A DNA stretch of 64,000 nt, taken from Dasypus novemcinctus (lineage: Eukaryota; Chordata; Mammalia; Cingulata; Dasypodidae). The notes under the pieces are model-generated. The model worked only from the letters and a program-made list of their open reading frames with translations, made no database searches and was not told the DNA's origin. How positions within the stretch are numbered: the first letter of the stretch is position 1; every line of letters starts with the position of its first letter. The DNA is taken from the NCBI RefSeq assembly GCF_030445035.2, contig NC_080702.1, forward strand, positions 22,703,652-22,767,651, written 5' to 3'. A program made the position numbers and the translations under genes. Positions 44,183 to 55,150 of the stretch are shown piece after piece.

Positions 44183-44540
44183 CCCCTTTTGTTGTCTGTT
44201 TCAGCTTGTTAAACTTGGGTATCAATATTGTCAGGGTTATGAGGTGGGCCACTGTCTCTGTTCTTACTGCATTGTTTAAGGACATACTCTAGTTATTATT
44301 AAGGAGAGGAAACAGGGAATGTATGATGAGAGCATGGGAGGACTTTTAGTTGTTCACCACCTCGACGGATTATTTTTCCCATTAATTTCTCAGGAGGGCT
44401 TAATAGTAGTCTCTGGGAACTTCCAGGGCTTTACTTGGCTTCTGGAGGAAGTCTTCTTCTGAGTCTTGGAATCATGGGGAGGTTTCTGCAAGGTTCCAGA
44501 TCCATCTACCATTTTCCTATCTTACAAGCCTGCCCTATTT
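44183..44540 (-). other. ERV-B: PPT followed by remnant of an older ERV-C-type LTR
   Basis: Bases 44350-44540 resemble the U3 start of the ERV-C LTR (52400-52632): ggttccagatccatcta, cctatcttacaagcctgc. In ERV-C this sequence is the LTR itself, but here it lies inside the provirus, upstream of a different PPT and LTR. Confidence 0.6.
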
Positions 44541-45300
44541 TTTTCTTTAGGGAGTTTTACACCTTTGATCTTAAAGGGGGTGCTGAAGGGAGATGATCTT
44601 TTTAATGTAGCTACTTCCTACTGCTAAAGAGCAGTCAGCCCTAACTGACAAGACTTGAAACTCTCTTCCTATCTATCTTATCTTGGTTGGAGGAAGATGG
44701 ATCTGACATCTTGAGTGAAGCTGGATGAAGTTTCCATATGGCTAACAAGATGCTGATTCTGGAAGAAATAAACTTAATTAGGATTTTGAGAATATATGGT
44801 CCCACTGACCATATACTGTCCAGAGGACACTGGACCACAGAAGTAGAAAAGTTTAGGTGCCTGCAAAGGCTGGATTTTCCTAAAGTTGGTGGGAAACAGT
44901 CTTTTTCTTTGAGTTATTTTATGCTGTTGGCAAACTTTAGAGAGAAATTGCAATAGACAACAGGTTTAGGTATAAATTGTCAATCTCAGTTCTTATGGTA
45001 AAAAAGAGGAATGAGAAGAGGCATTTCTCTTTTCAGTTAAGCTAAAGGAGATGAAAAGAGGCAAGTTTTTTACAAGGGAAGTCTGGTTTGCCTTTCCCCT
45101 AGCAATAGGCATTTGGGCCAGAGCTAGAGGGAAGAGCTGATTTTGACATAGACACAACATAGCTTTGTCTCTTAAAGAGATATTTCAGGCTGTCCAATGA
45201 CTGTAACACATGTGTTCTGTCAGGTGCTTTTGGTGAACTGGCTCTCTCTTGGGCAGCTAACTTCATTCAGGGTTAGTGCACCAAATGGACATTAACTTTA
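44541..45300 (-). pseudogene. ERV-B env remnant
   Basis: Parallel to 52651-53500 of ERV-C and 36815-37560 of ERV-A: gctggatgaag, tttgagaatatatggt, aggacactgg. No frame longer than about 70 codons survives. Env identity is inferred from ERV-A and position. Confidence 0.5.
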
Positions 45301-45329
45301 ATAGCTCTGGAATTGATCAGAACTGCAGA

Positions 45330-45773
45330 CTAAAGGTTTTTTTGTTTGTTTGTTTTTAAATTTTGGCTCCAATTGAGCAACTCCTGGTAATTTCTCTGAC
45401 TGCTTTTTACCATGCTTTGTCTTTTGAAAACCCATTTGGCTAAGCTAGTTAGGGCATCTATCCCTAGATGAGTGGCTTGGTGAAGTCCATGAAGGGCTTT
45501 CCACTGCACTGCTCCTGGCAGGTAGACTTGAATGTTTTTCATAAGCTATTCATTAGTTTCCAGGGTGAATTCCAGGCTAGCTGCCCTGGTTTGTTCTTCC
45601 TGGGTATACTGTGGAACTTCAAGTACTGGTACAGTTACTGGAACAAGGGGTAGGAAGGAAACATTTTGAGCATTTCCCTTTGCTATTGTTGTGTTTTTTT
45701 CTGATGCTTTGAAAAATGCATAACTGAATAGGATATAGGGGCAGTACTTAATACTAATTAATGTACTACTCAA
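45330..45773 (-). pseudogene. ERV-B pol: integrase zinc-finger region remnant
   Basis: Minus frames 45546-45773 and 45330-45542 give VPQYTQEEQTRAASLEF and then LHGLHQATHLGIDALTSLAK, the H..TH pattern at the start of gammaretrovirus-type integrase. A stop or frame change lies between them. The catalytic core is not seen. Confidence 0.65.
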
Positions 45774-47990
45774 TCCCTAAGTTTCTCCTTGAGCTGTAAT
45801 TAATAACTTCTAGTTTCAGATTTGCAATACTGTACATGTTATCTCTCCATGGGAGCAAGCTATAGTGGCAATTGTGTTTTGAGTTTTACTCATAGTACTC
45901 CAGCAATCTTTGATCCACTATGCATGTTCTTCACATAAGCTGCAGCACCACTGACCCTAGGGAGAAGCTAGGAAAATAGGTTCCAGTAGTTTACAGGCCT
46001 GGTGCATAGCACTCTTTGGCATTATATAACAGTGCCAGTCTGGAGGTGATATTCACCTTACATTTGGTAGTACTGAGTTATTGTGGGCTGCTGCAGGAGT
46101 TAGAAACTGCAATGTAGTTTCCATCCACTTCAGGAGCACAAGAGATGTAGTAGATATTTTTATTGTTTTAGTGATCAGTGATCAACTTAACCAATAACCA
46201 TATGGAAAGGCAAACCTGCAGTGTATTGAAGGCCTGGTTTGAATGCACAAGAGAATTTGGCAATGCTGAAGTTTATTTCTTGATGTTTATATACCTTTTA
46301 AACATTTTCATTGCAATGTGTTATATTTTAAATGAACTTTTTAGTACTTTGCTTTTAACTTTTAAACTTTTGCCATGAAGACATTAATTACACAGGTATT
46401 TTACTTTAGCAATAGAGGAAAACTATTTTTCCTATTTTTAAAATGAAAACTGATGGTTCCCAATGGAATCAAGGTAATTTTCATTATTTGAAATGAATAT
46501 GCACTTGAGGTGACTTTCAAGCAGGTTTTATTGCTATGAAGTTACTTTTTGCCATTAATATTAATTTAGATTTTAATTACTAATGGCTTTTTAGAACTAG
46601 TCATTCAAATGCTTTAATTTGGAAGATTCTCTTACAAATTTTTTATACTTAAACACAACTATATAAACTTGTTAATTTACCTTAGATTACAGTAGCAACT
46701 GGTGAATTTATTTTATGGATTGAGGACAGGGCAGATCTACATTTCTTGAAATTCACATTGAGGTGAATTCCAGACAGTTTTTACTGCTTTGAAGTTACTT
46801 TTTGCCATTAACATCAGTTTAGGTTTCTAGTTAATAATTGCTTTTTAGATTTAGCAATTTAAATGCTTCAGTTTAGAAGATGCTTTTACAAACTCTTTAA
46901 AATTATCCACAGACATATAGACTGGTTCATTTATCTTCCATTACAATTAGCAACTTATGGATTTAAGAGAGGGCAGATCTACATTTCTTTAACTTAATTT
47001 CATTAGATATGAACTTAGAATTTTTATCAAGTAATATTACATATAACATATGATATTAATTTATTAACTTGGTATTTTATAAATCAAAGAGATAACACCC
47101 AAGCTAAATAAATTGAAACTGTTAATAGTTTATATAAAGAATTATTTTTTTTTCATTTCTTTACAGGGAACTAAAACACTTTTTAATATAAACTGATTCT
47201 TTTTTTTTTCTGCTTAGAAGAATTTTAATCTGTTACCTCTAAGTTTTCTTTAGCTTAATTTGGGTTCTAGGAATATTCATTATATATAACTGTATATTTA
47301 ACTTTAACTATTTGAATAGAGCTCTTTTAGGAATTATTTGGCAAAGCTAAATGAAGACATTAAAGTTGAACACAGAGTTATGCACAGATTAAAACACAAG
47401 AGAAAATTCCGAACTTTAAACAGGTGAACTCCAAATCTGATTTTCTAGGCATAAGAGCTCCTTTTATCCTGATCACTATTTACACATTTTATAGGCACAA
47501 CTGAGTTTACACTAATGGAAGTTTGAGGTTTATTTTCTTATTTCCTTAAGAAGACATGATATGATGTTTCTAGGCCTCGGATCTATCTTTTCCTTTTTTT
47601 ACACTCATTTAACTGGAATTCAGGGTTCCACCCAGAGGGTGCTCTGTAGCCATGTGGAGCAGCAGCAGGCAGAACCTTCTGATTCCCGAGAAGAGATTCC
47701 CATAAGGAGCCCAGTGGCATGTCAGGAGCCATGCTTATCACTCTAGAAAGAATGAAGAGACACCCTTTTAGTAGACTGACCTGGCATCTCAGAGTTCAAG
47801 CCTAACCAAAGTCCTACTTTTCACACAATTCAATACCACCATCCAGAGGCATGAAAAATACACATTGGCATCAAACAAATGAACAAACATCAAAGAGTCA
47901 CAGCACACAGACAGAAACACAAAACCCATCAATTTGACTCATCATTTCCATTTCTCTGATATGGCCATTTGTGAGCATTTACTTTTTACT
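45774..47990 (-). other. ERV-B AT-rich block
   Basis: AT-rich. Contains ctatttgaatagagctctttt near 47310 and accaccatccagaggcatg near 47840, followed by tttgactcatcatttcc. The last two parallel 17298-17425 of ERV-2 (accatccagaggtatcac, then ttgactcataattcttac). Repeats within it (46480-46600 versus 46740-46870) suggest an internal duplication of the gaagttactttttgccatta segment. Confidence 0.65.
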
Positions 47991-48134
47991 TCTATTTCTA
48001 GGAGGTTTCTACATTTAACTTTTGGGAAGTGCCATCATAGGCTTTGGGGAAAGGGGCTTATCTTTTTTTAATGCTTATCAGGGGAACTGAGTTACAGTTT
48101 GTTAATTATTGCAAACTTAGTGAGGAGAATTTTT

Positions 48135-48401
48135 TTTTTTAATTTTTTTATTTTTTATTGACTTTGTAATAATATTACGTTAAAAATATATATGTGAGGT
48201 CCCATTCAACCCCACCCCCCGACCCCCCCTCTCCCCCCCCCCAACAACACTCGTTCCCATCATCATGACACATCCATTGGATTTGGTAAGTACATCTTTG
48301 GGCACCTCTGCACCTCATATACATTGGTTCACATCATGGCCCATACTCTCCTCTATTCCATCATGTAGGCCCTGTGAGGATTTACAATGTCCGGTGATTA
48401 T
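48135..48401 (-). mobile_element. 5'-truncated L1 3' end in ERV-B
   Basis: Poly(T) start, L1 terminus with a C-rich run (48213-48241), flanked by gtgaggagaattttt at 48120-48134 and 48402-48416. Confidence 0.88.
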
Positions 48402-48416
48402 GTGAGGAGAATTTTT

Positions 48417-49182
48417 AAGGGCTCTCTGAACACCCCTGCTCAATTGCAAAACAAGCTCAATTGCAATCCAGCATTAAAATTAAAAGACTCATTTTTGACC
48501 AAAAGTCTCCATACCTCAATTCATAATCAGACTAAGCTTTATCACAAAAACCAATTCAATTTTTTGTAACCAAGATATTTCAAATTTAGAGCAATTCTTC
48601 AGGATGTATGTCAGTGGAAAGCACTGAGATATTGATGCCTTATTTTCTATGGCAGCAGAAAGAGAGAGAGCAGCCAAAATAAAGGCACAGAGGCAACAGT
48701 ACTTTTTATTAAAGGGAGCTAAGGAGTGGGACTTAAACCCATCATTGCCTCTCCCACTGTAACCAAACCTTCACTATCTTAGTGACAGCAAACCACAGTC
48801 AGCTAAAACCAAACATTAGGCTTTTTTTTTTTGCCTTTTCAGACCTGGAAAAGACAGCTTTCCCAAAAGCTTTTTGGAGTACTAGATCCTCTCAGGAGTT
48901 GATCAGTCACTCCTTCTAATGTTCACAGGCGTTTCTTACACTATGCCCCCAGGGGTCTTACACTTCTGGTGTGTGGAAACCCTTCTTCATTCTCAGGATT
49001 TCCTTTAGACCCTTCAGTGCCTCTGATTTCCTCCAGGAGGGCTCCAGCAGTGTCTACAACCTCCCTCTGGACTAAAAGGGGTCTAGGGGTGCCCTGGGAT
49101 GGGAATCACCTGGGCCCTCCTGGCTTCCTTGGAGACATCAGAGAGGGGCAACCAACTGTTGGTAACTCTGGCCTTCATAGCA
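48417..49182 (-). pseudogene. ERV-B leader and gag remnant, with a possible LTR-like piece
   Basis: The position between primer site and AT-rich block fits leader plus gag. No gag motif is certain. At 48690-48715 the minus strand has aataaaaagtactgttgcctctg and nearby LTR-like text, so 48600-48960 may be another solo LTR. Confidence 0.4.
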
Positions 49183-49200
49183 ATCCTAGATGGGTCCCCA
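49183..49200 (-). other. ERV-B primer binding site, tRNA-Pro-like
   Basis: The minus strand reads TGGGGACCCATCTAGGAT. Against the tRNA-Pro site of gammaretroviruses, 13 of 18 positions agree and all five differences are transitions. It lies five bases from the LTR end. Confidence 0.7.
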
Positions 49201-49205
49201 GGAAA

Positions 49206-50162
49206 TGTAGGGGAAGCAAAGAGGATTCAGTGATTACATATTGAAGGCTGGGATGCAGGAATTCTTTGAGAAGGAAGATTTATTATGACTGGCCAGGCCT
49301 GGCATAATTCTGTCCAAAAAAAGAGAGCCCTGAGCAATATTTTCAGGTCCTTCTTATACAGAGGATTTGGGGGTGGGAGTCAAGCAGCACCTTGATGCAA
49401 AAGGGACTTTCTTTTTTATTTTCTTAGAGTTTAGGGGTTTGTTTGGATACCAGGTAAGTATGGATTAACATACCACACACATACTAGGTAAGCTTGAATT
49501 AACATATTGCCCTATTTCTGTCTGAATGTAAGTTGGAATACACACTCAATCTATATCCTCTCTGAATATTCAAAGCATATAGAGCCTATATTGATGTGGG
49601 CTATGGGTGGGAGGCTCTTTGTCTCTTTGAAGATAACCTTAACCTGAGCTGTCTGTCCTGACTTGTGGGTGTGGGATGGTGAGAGGCTACAGCCCTGCCC
49701 TTGGTAACCATGGCAATGACTCCAGTCCCAGGAAACAGTTTATCAATGCAAACTCTATAAACTTTAAATATTCAGGGAAAATGCAAACCAAATATGCTAA
49801 AAGCTTTTCTAGAATGTATGAAGTCCATGCTAAAAGATTACCTAGGATGTGGAAGATATATGCTAATTCAAGCCTATTGAGAACTGAAACAAAAGGACCA
49901 TTTGACCCTTCCTCTCTATAAAAGGAACTCAAAATTCTTGTTCAGGGCTTGGGTTCAAAACAAAAAGCTCCCAAGTCTGGCCGGCCATCAATAAACCATT
50001 TTTTCTTCTCAAAATCATTCCTGAGTCCTGGCCTTTCTATACACAAATAATCGAACCTAGTATCAAATCCTACAACAATATCACTTAATTGACCTTCTGA
50101 AAACTAGGCAAACTTGGATACAGAATTAGACAAGTTTGAATTCGTGTACAGGCCATATTACA
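49206..50162 (-). mobile_element. ERV-B 5' LTR, interrupted by a solo LTR
   Basis: Starts (plus view) tgtaggggaagcaaag as at 43718, ends ggccatattaca. The solo LTR at 49592-50077 and its duplicated atat account for the extra length over the 3' LTR. No clear target duplication is seen at 43714-43717 / 50163-50166. Confidence 0.85.
49592..50077 (+). mobile_element. Class I-type solo LTR
   Basis: 486 bp, TGATGTGGGC...CCTACAACA, flanked by atat (49588-49591, 50078-50081). TATA box ctataaaagg near 49916 and poly(A) signal caataaacc near 49990 show plus orientation. A 4-bp duplication fits gammaretrovirus-like integration. Removing it restores the sequence of the ERV-B 3' LTR (gcctatatcactt). Confidence 0.88.
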
Positions 50163-51110
50163 ATAACATTTCCAGTATATACTCACTGACATAATTGAAG
50201 TCTCATGGAACACTAGTTTCTCTCATGACCTGCTGATTTCAGAATCCTTGATGTTTGTGGTGGGTGGTACCCACTCTCTGGTAATCAGAGATAATTGGAC
50301 TCTGGCACCCACTGCCCTAGGAGAATGGGTGTCCAAGCCTGAGTTTTGATGATTCTACAGGGCAGCAATCTCCTCAAATGTCATGGGGTCCCTCTGAACT
50401 CCAGTCCAGAGTAGGTACATTGGAGCCTACACCTGGATACCCATGAGTGAAAGCAGGATTATTGAGGCCAGTGGGCAGATAGGAGACAGGATGGTCTCAA
50501 ATTTGCCTTCCTCTGATCATGGGGAGCAAAACTTTCCATGGATTCAAACAGGGGAGAATAGACTATTTACAATTACAATGGTGAGGCCAGTCCTCAAACA
50601 ACCATAATCAAAGGCAAGTTCAGTTTAGAATTACCATCAAAATAGCAAGCACTTTTGAGGGTGAGGGCTAGTTTTGAAATAACTGTAAGCAAAGTTAAGT
50701 TCAGTTTTGGATTATCATTACAATTGCAAGCATACCCAAGGGTGAGGCTGGACTTGAAGTAAGGATCAAGAAATGTAAATTTAATTTAGACTTATCATCA
50801 CAATAGTAAGCCTAGGCTATGTCCAGCCAGGTTCAGCAATTTCATATATTATCCTTTTGCTGTTTTATAACATAGAAACATTTATATAATGTTTCTTTCT
50901 TACCTCTTACACTTTCTAGTAAATTTTCACTTCAAGACAAATTAGGCATCTTTATCAACTAAGCAACTAAAACTTTTATTAGTGACAACAATGTAGCTAA
51001 GTTTTTCAGCTTTTTCAGCACTTGAACTAATTCCATTTGTGTTTTTTTAATACATCAAATTAAATTTCAAGATCCTATTCAAATTCTTTATTGTTTTAAT
51101 TTTTAATTTT
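50163..51110 (-). pseudogene. ERV-A internal, 5' part
   Basis: Continues from 43717 in the same order as ERV-C 56560-57210: actcactgacataattgaag, then ccagtcc.., tgctgttttataac, cttatcaactaagc-like text. Position suggests decayed gag. No motif is certain. The 5' LTR is missing or lies in the 51110-52632 zone. Confidence 0.5.
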
Positions 51111-51174
51111 TATTCTATATGAAGCTTTAGATTATATGAACATTACATAAATGTAGGGATCTTTAATTTTATTT

Positions 51175-52370
51175 TTATCTTTAAAGAAGATTTTTAAAAA
51201 TTTTTCACTACTTTTTTTGATGTTACATTAAAAAATATGAGGTCCCATATACCCCCAACCCCTTTACCCCACTCTTCCCACATTAACAACCTCATTCATC
51301 AACATGGCACATTCATTGCTTTTGATGAAAACATTGTGGAGCACTACTGCACCACATGGATAATGGTTTACATTGTAGTTTACAATCTCCCCCAGTCCAC
51401 CAAGTGGGCCATGGCAGGACATACACTATCCAGCATCTGTCCCCACAGTACCACCCAGGACAACTCCAGGTCCTGAAATTGCCCCCAAATCATATCTCTT
51501 CTTCCTTCTTCCTATCCTCAGCAGCTACCATGGCCACTGTCTCCACATCAATGCTACAAGTTCTTCCATTACTAATCACAATAGTTCCATAGTAGAATAT
51601 CAGTAAGTCCACTCTAATCCATACTCTATTCCTCCATCCTGTGGACCCTGGGATGGTTATGTCCACTCCTCCTATAAATCAAGAGGGGGCTTAGATTCCA
51701 CATGGATGATGGATGCAATTTTCCTGCTTTCAGTTATAGTCACTCTTGGCTCCCTGGTGTGGTGGTTGACCTTCTTCACCTCCCTATTAGCTGGCCAGGG
51801 AAAGTCCAATAAACCAGATGGTAGGAGTTGCAAGTCTGCTAAGGCTCAGGGCCTGGCTGTCATATGGACAGTCCAGAGATTCAGGTCTCCTGAGTATACA
51901 CCAACCTTAGTGCTACCCACAGTTCCAGTAAAAGTAACACAAGAGGCATGTGTAGGAAGGTCATATCTGAGTCCAACTCCATCACACTCAGGAACACAAA
52001 CTCCAAAGTAGGACCAACTGACATGGTACTGAATTCCAGAGTCATCTGCCATGACCATAGAACCTGTGGATCCCTGTAGCCCTCAGGAAAACCAATACCT
52101 AGGCTTCTGTCTACTTTGGCTGTCTCTGGGGCCCTGCTGAGGCATGCATAAGCAGCACCCCTTTGATGACCTCTTGACTCTTTTTTGGAGACTCATAGCC
52201 ATAGAAACTCATTAGTCCTTTCCATTTCCTCCCTTTATCAAAAGTCATAAAGCAGTTTTTAATGCCCGATATTACATGTAGGCTGAGATATTCTGCTGGT
52301 CTGAGTTGACTGTTTTATTCAAGGTCTATTTCTAGTTACATCATCAGCTGGTGCTTGGTAGTAATCCCTC
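51175..52370 (-). mobile_element. 5'-truncated L1 3' UTR
   Basis: L1 terminus at about 51220 (ttacattaaaaaatatgagg) followed by the 3' UTR landmarks in the order of 9058-10200, up to ggtgcttggtagtaatccctc, where it meets the ERV-C LTR. Confidence 0.82.
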
Positions 52371-52632
52371 GGTCATGGAGGGGCTTTCAGCTGTTTGCCA
52401 TTTTGATTGATTACCCCATCCATCAATCCCTTAGTGAGGATCCAATGATAAAGTTCCTAGGGAACATCAGGGACTTTTCCTTGTTCCCAGGAAGAAGACT
52501 TTATTCTGGATAGCAGAATTCTGGAGGTGGGGGTCCTCCAGCAGCCTTTGTGGGGGTTATGAATATCCACGTGGACTCTCTTGCCAGGTTCCAGGTCCAT
52601 CTAATAATTCCCTATCTTATTAGCCTGCTTCA
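52371..52632 (-). mobile_element. ERV-C 3' LTR, truncated
   Basis: Matches 59440-59684 (ccccacccattaatccc, gggtcctccagcagcc). The minus-strand start TGAAGCAGG at 52632 follows a purine tract, gaggggggg in minus view (52635-52650). The downstream half of the LTR is gone, replaced by L1 sequence. Confidence 0.85.
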
Positions 52633-52650
52633 TTCCCCCCCTCAGAAAGT

Positions 52651-53945
52651 TCTGCACCTTTAATATTAAAGGGGTGCTGATTGAAGATGATCTTTCTTCT
52701 GTAGCTACTTCCTGCTGGTTAGGGGCTTGCAGACCCTGCCTGGCAAGGTATAGAACTCCTGTGTATTCTATCTTATCTGGAAGAAGACAGATCTGGCATC
52801 TGTATGAAGCTGGATGAAGTCCTCATATGGCTAAGAAGATGTTGATCCTGGGAGAAATAAAATTAATTAAAATTTTGAGAATATATGGTGCCACTAAGAG
52901 GACACTGGCCCACAGGAGTAGAAAAGGCCAAGTGTCTATAAAGGCTGCATTTCTTTGACATTGGTGGGTGTTATTCTGCAGGTTTTGAATACTGTCTAGG
53001 GCTGTTTTAGAACAAATATGTAGAGATGGCATTTTTCCTTAAAGAAAGAACATACCCTTTCCTGTGCTGCAGTTAGCAGTCAAGTGCCCTGTGATTTTGC
53101 ATTACCACAGCAGCAAGAGAGTCTGCTTGCTGTTTCACAGCTTCTAAGGCATGGCTCGTTTCATCTGCATTGTTTGTTCTAGGGGGCAATTGAAATGGAT
53201 AATAGGGTTTAGTATAGATTGCCAACCCCAATTTTCAATGGTTCTGCTTATGCTTAAAGAAGCTAAGAGGGGGATGAGAAGGAACATTGCCTTTTTCAAA
53301 AGAAAACAGACAAGGATTTTTTCAAGGGATGATTTGGTTTGTTCACTAGCAATAGGCATTTAGGCTAGAGTTAGAGGAAACAGCTGACTTTGACACAGAT
53401 AATACTTAGCTTTTTCTCTTGCAGAGGTATTTCAGGCTGTCCAATGACTGGCATTTGTATATTCCAATAGGTGTTTTGGTGAGCTGGCACTTTCTTGGGA
53501 AGCTGGTTTCATTCAGGATTAGTGCATCAAGTTGGAATTTTTAAAATAGCTGTAGGAGTGATCAGAATACAGAGTAAAGTTTTTTACATACTGGTGATGC
53601 TTGTTTTATGTTTGTTTGTTTGTTTTTGCCAAGTTGTGATCAGAACCATATTTTCAGATCTTTGGTCATGAATGTTTTCCCATTAACCATCTCAAAGGGG
53701 CTAGGTTGAAGTGAGTTTTAGCCACCTTGTTTGCTGTTTCTCTTCTGGTGGGAAAACACAGATCTGGTAGTAGGCATGTGGGTCTACCAGTCCTCCCCAG
53801 GGTATGATCTCCACATCTGGACAGGGGGTGTAAAGGGGGAGGATAGTTAAGCCTCCCACTGTTTGAATTATTAACTGACAGGTGTTGGAATAAGGGATAG
53901 GAGGGAGACCTGGGTTTGTGCTGCCATTTTAGCAGCTGCATTAGC
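52651..53945 (-). pseudogene. ERV-C env remnant and pol end
   Basis: Env zone 52690-53400: minus frame 53144-53359 has FLLIPLLASLSISRT, the fusion-peptide-like stretch also seen in ERV-A. 53666-53941 has KWQHKPRSPSYPLFQ from the RNase H/integrase linker. Integrase core is absent. Confidence 0.55.
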
Positions 53946-54646
53946 TCAAGTGTTTCCCTTTGCTATAGCAGTGTTTGTTTTCTGATGCGCTGGACAATGC
54001 AGAGCTTATTTCTTGGGATAACAGTACAACTTCTAGTAAATCTAGGATTTCTTGCCTATGCTTAATAGGTGACCCACTGTTAGTAAGAAAGCCTCGTTCT
54101 CACCACACAGCAGAGTGAGCATGAAGGACAAGGAAAGCATACTTAGAGTCTGTGTAAATATTAGCCCATTTCCCAGCTGCTAGTTTTAAACTTTAGGTAA
54201 GGGCAATTAGCTCTGCTTTCTGGGCTGAGTTCCAGGGTGAAGAGCTTTGGCTTCTATGTTTTCAAATTCAGAAACTATTGCATAGCCTGCCTTTTAAATT
54301 CCTTCCTTAATAAAAATGCTTCCATCTGTGAACCATTCAATGGGTTCACAAGAGGCTCATCTTTTAAATCTGGCCTGTTCAAGTAGTTTTGGTTAAGAGT
54401 TTCATAGCAGGAGTGGAGAAAGGGTCCCTCAGGATCTGAGGCTGGGTTAAGAGTCTGACACACTCTTATTTGCACTTCAGGGGTTTCCAGTAATTGAGCT
54501 TGGTGTTTAATTAACCAGCTACCTATGAGCCACTGGTAGACCCTGACCTCAAGCACATCCTTTATGTGGTATGGGGTGAAAACTGTGAGAGGTTGCTCCC
54601 AAGTTAGTCTGGTGGCTTTCTCAGTTAAAAGGGTTGTTGCCCCCAA
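53946..54646 (-). pseudogene. ERV-C pol, connection and RNase H region
   Basis: The minus frame 54275-54646 (123 codons) includes LTWEQPLTVFTPYHIKDVL, of RT connection type, and DEPLVNPLNGS, leading into RNase H. Further left, with stops, a decayed YTDSKY-like segment and an HA.S.LW-like region follow near 54080-54180. Gammaretrovirus-like spelling. The palm and fingers of RT are not found upstream, where AT-rich DNA takes over. Confidence 0.75.
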
Positions 54647-54728
54647 GGCTCTCTGGCAAGGTGGCCATTCCTTTATTTTACAGACATGTTCATTAACTAC
54701 TCAGAAAATGAAGTTTACCAAGACTTTT

Positions 54729-55141
54729 TTTTAAAGGTTTATTTATTTATTTCTCTCCCCTTCCCCTCCCCACCCCGGTTGTCTGTTCTCTGTCTATTTG
54801 CTGTGTCTTCTTTTTATCCACTTCTGTTGTTGTCAGTGGCATGGGAGTCTGAGTTTCTTTTTGTTGCATCATCTTGTTGATGTCAGCTCTCCGTATGGCA
54901 GTGCTATTCTTAGGCAGGTTGCACTTGCTTTTCATGCTGGGTGGCTCTCCTTATGGGGTGCACTCCTTGTGCATGGGACTCCCCTATGTGGGGGACACTC
55001 CTGAGTGGCACAGCACTCCTTGCATGCATCAGCACTGCACATGGGCCAGCTCCACATGATTCAAGGAGGCCCAGGTTTGAACTGCAGACTTCCCATGTGG
55101 TAGATGGATGCACTAACCACTGGGCCAAGTCCTCTTTCCCC
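54729..55141 (-). repeat. DAS-type SINE
   Basis: Head at 55140 (cactgggccaagtcc in plus view), tail as ttatttattt at 54738. Flanked by agactttt (54721-54728, 55142-55149). Lies between pol and the AT-rich block of ERV-C. Confidence 0.88.
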
Positions 55142-55150
55142 AGACTTTTA

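Noticed and set aside
43714-50166. Target duplication for ERV-B
   Set aside because: aaat and ataa flank the LTRs and do not match; insertion is supported by the split ERV-A order instead.
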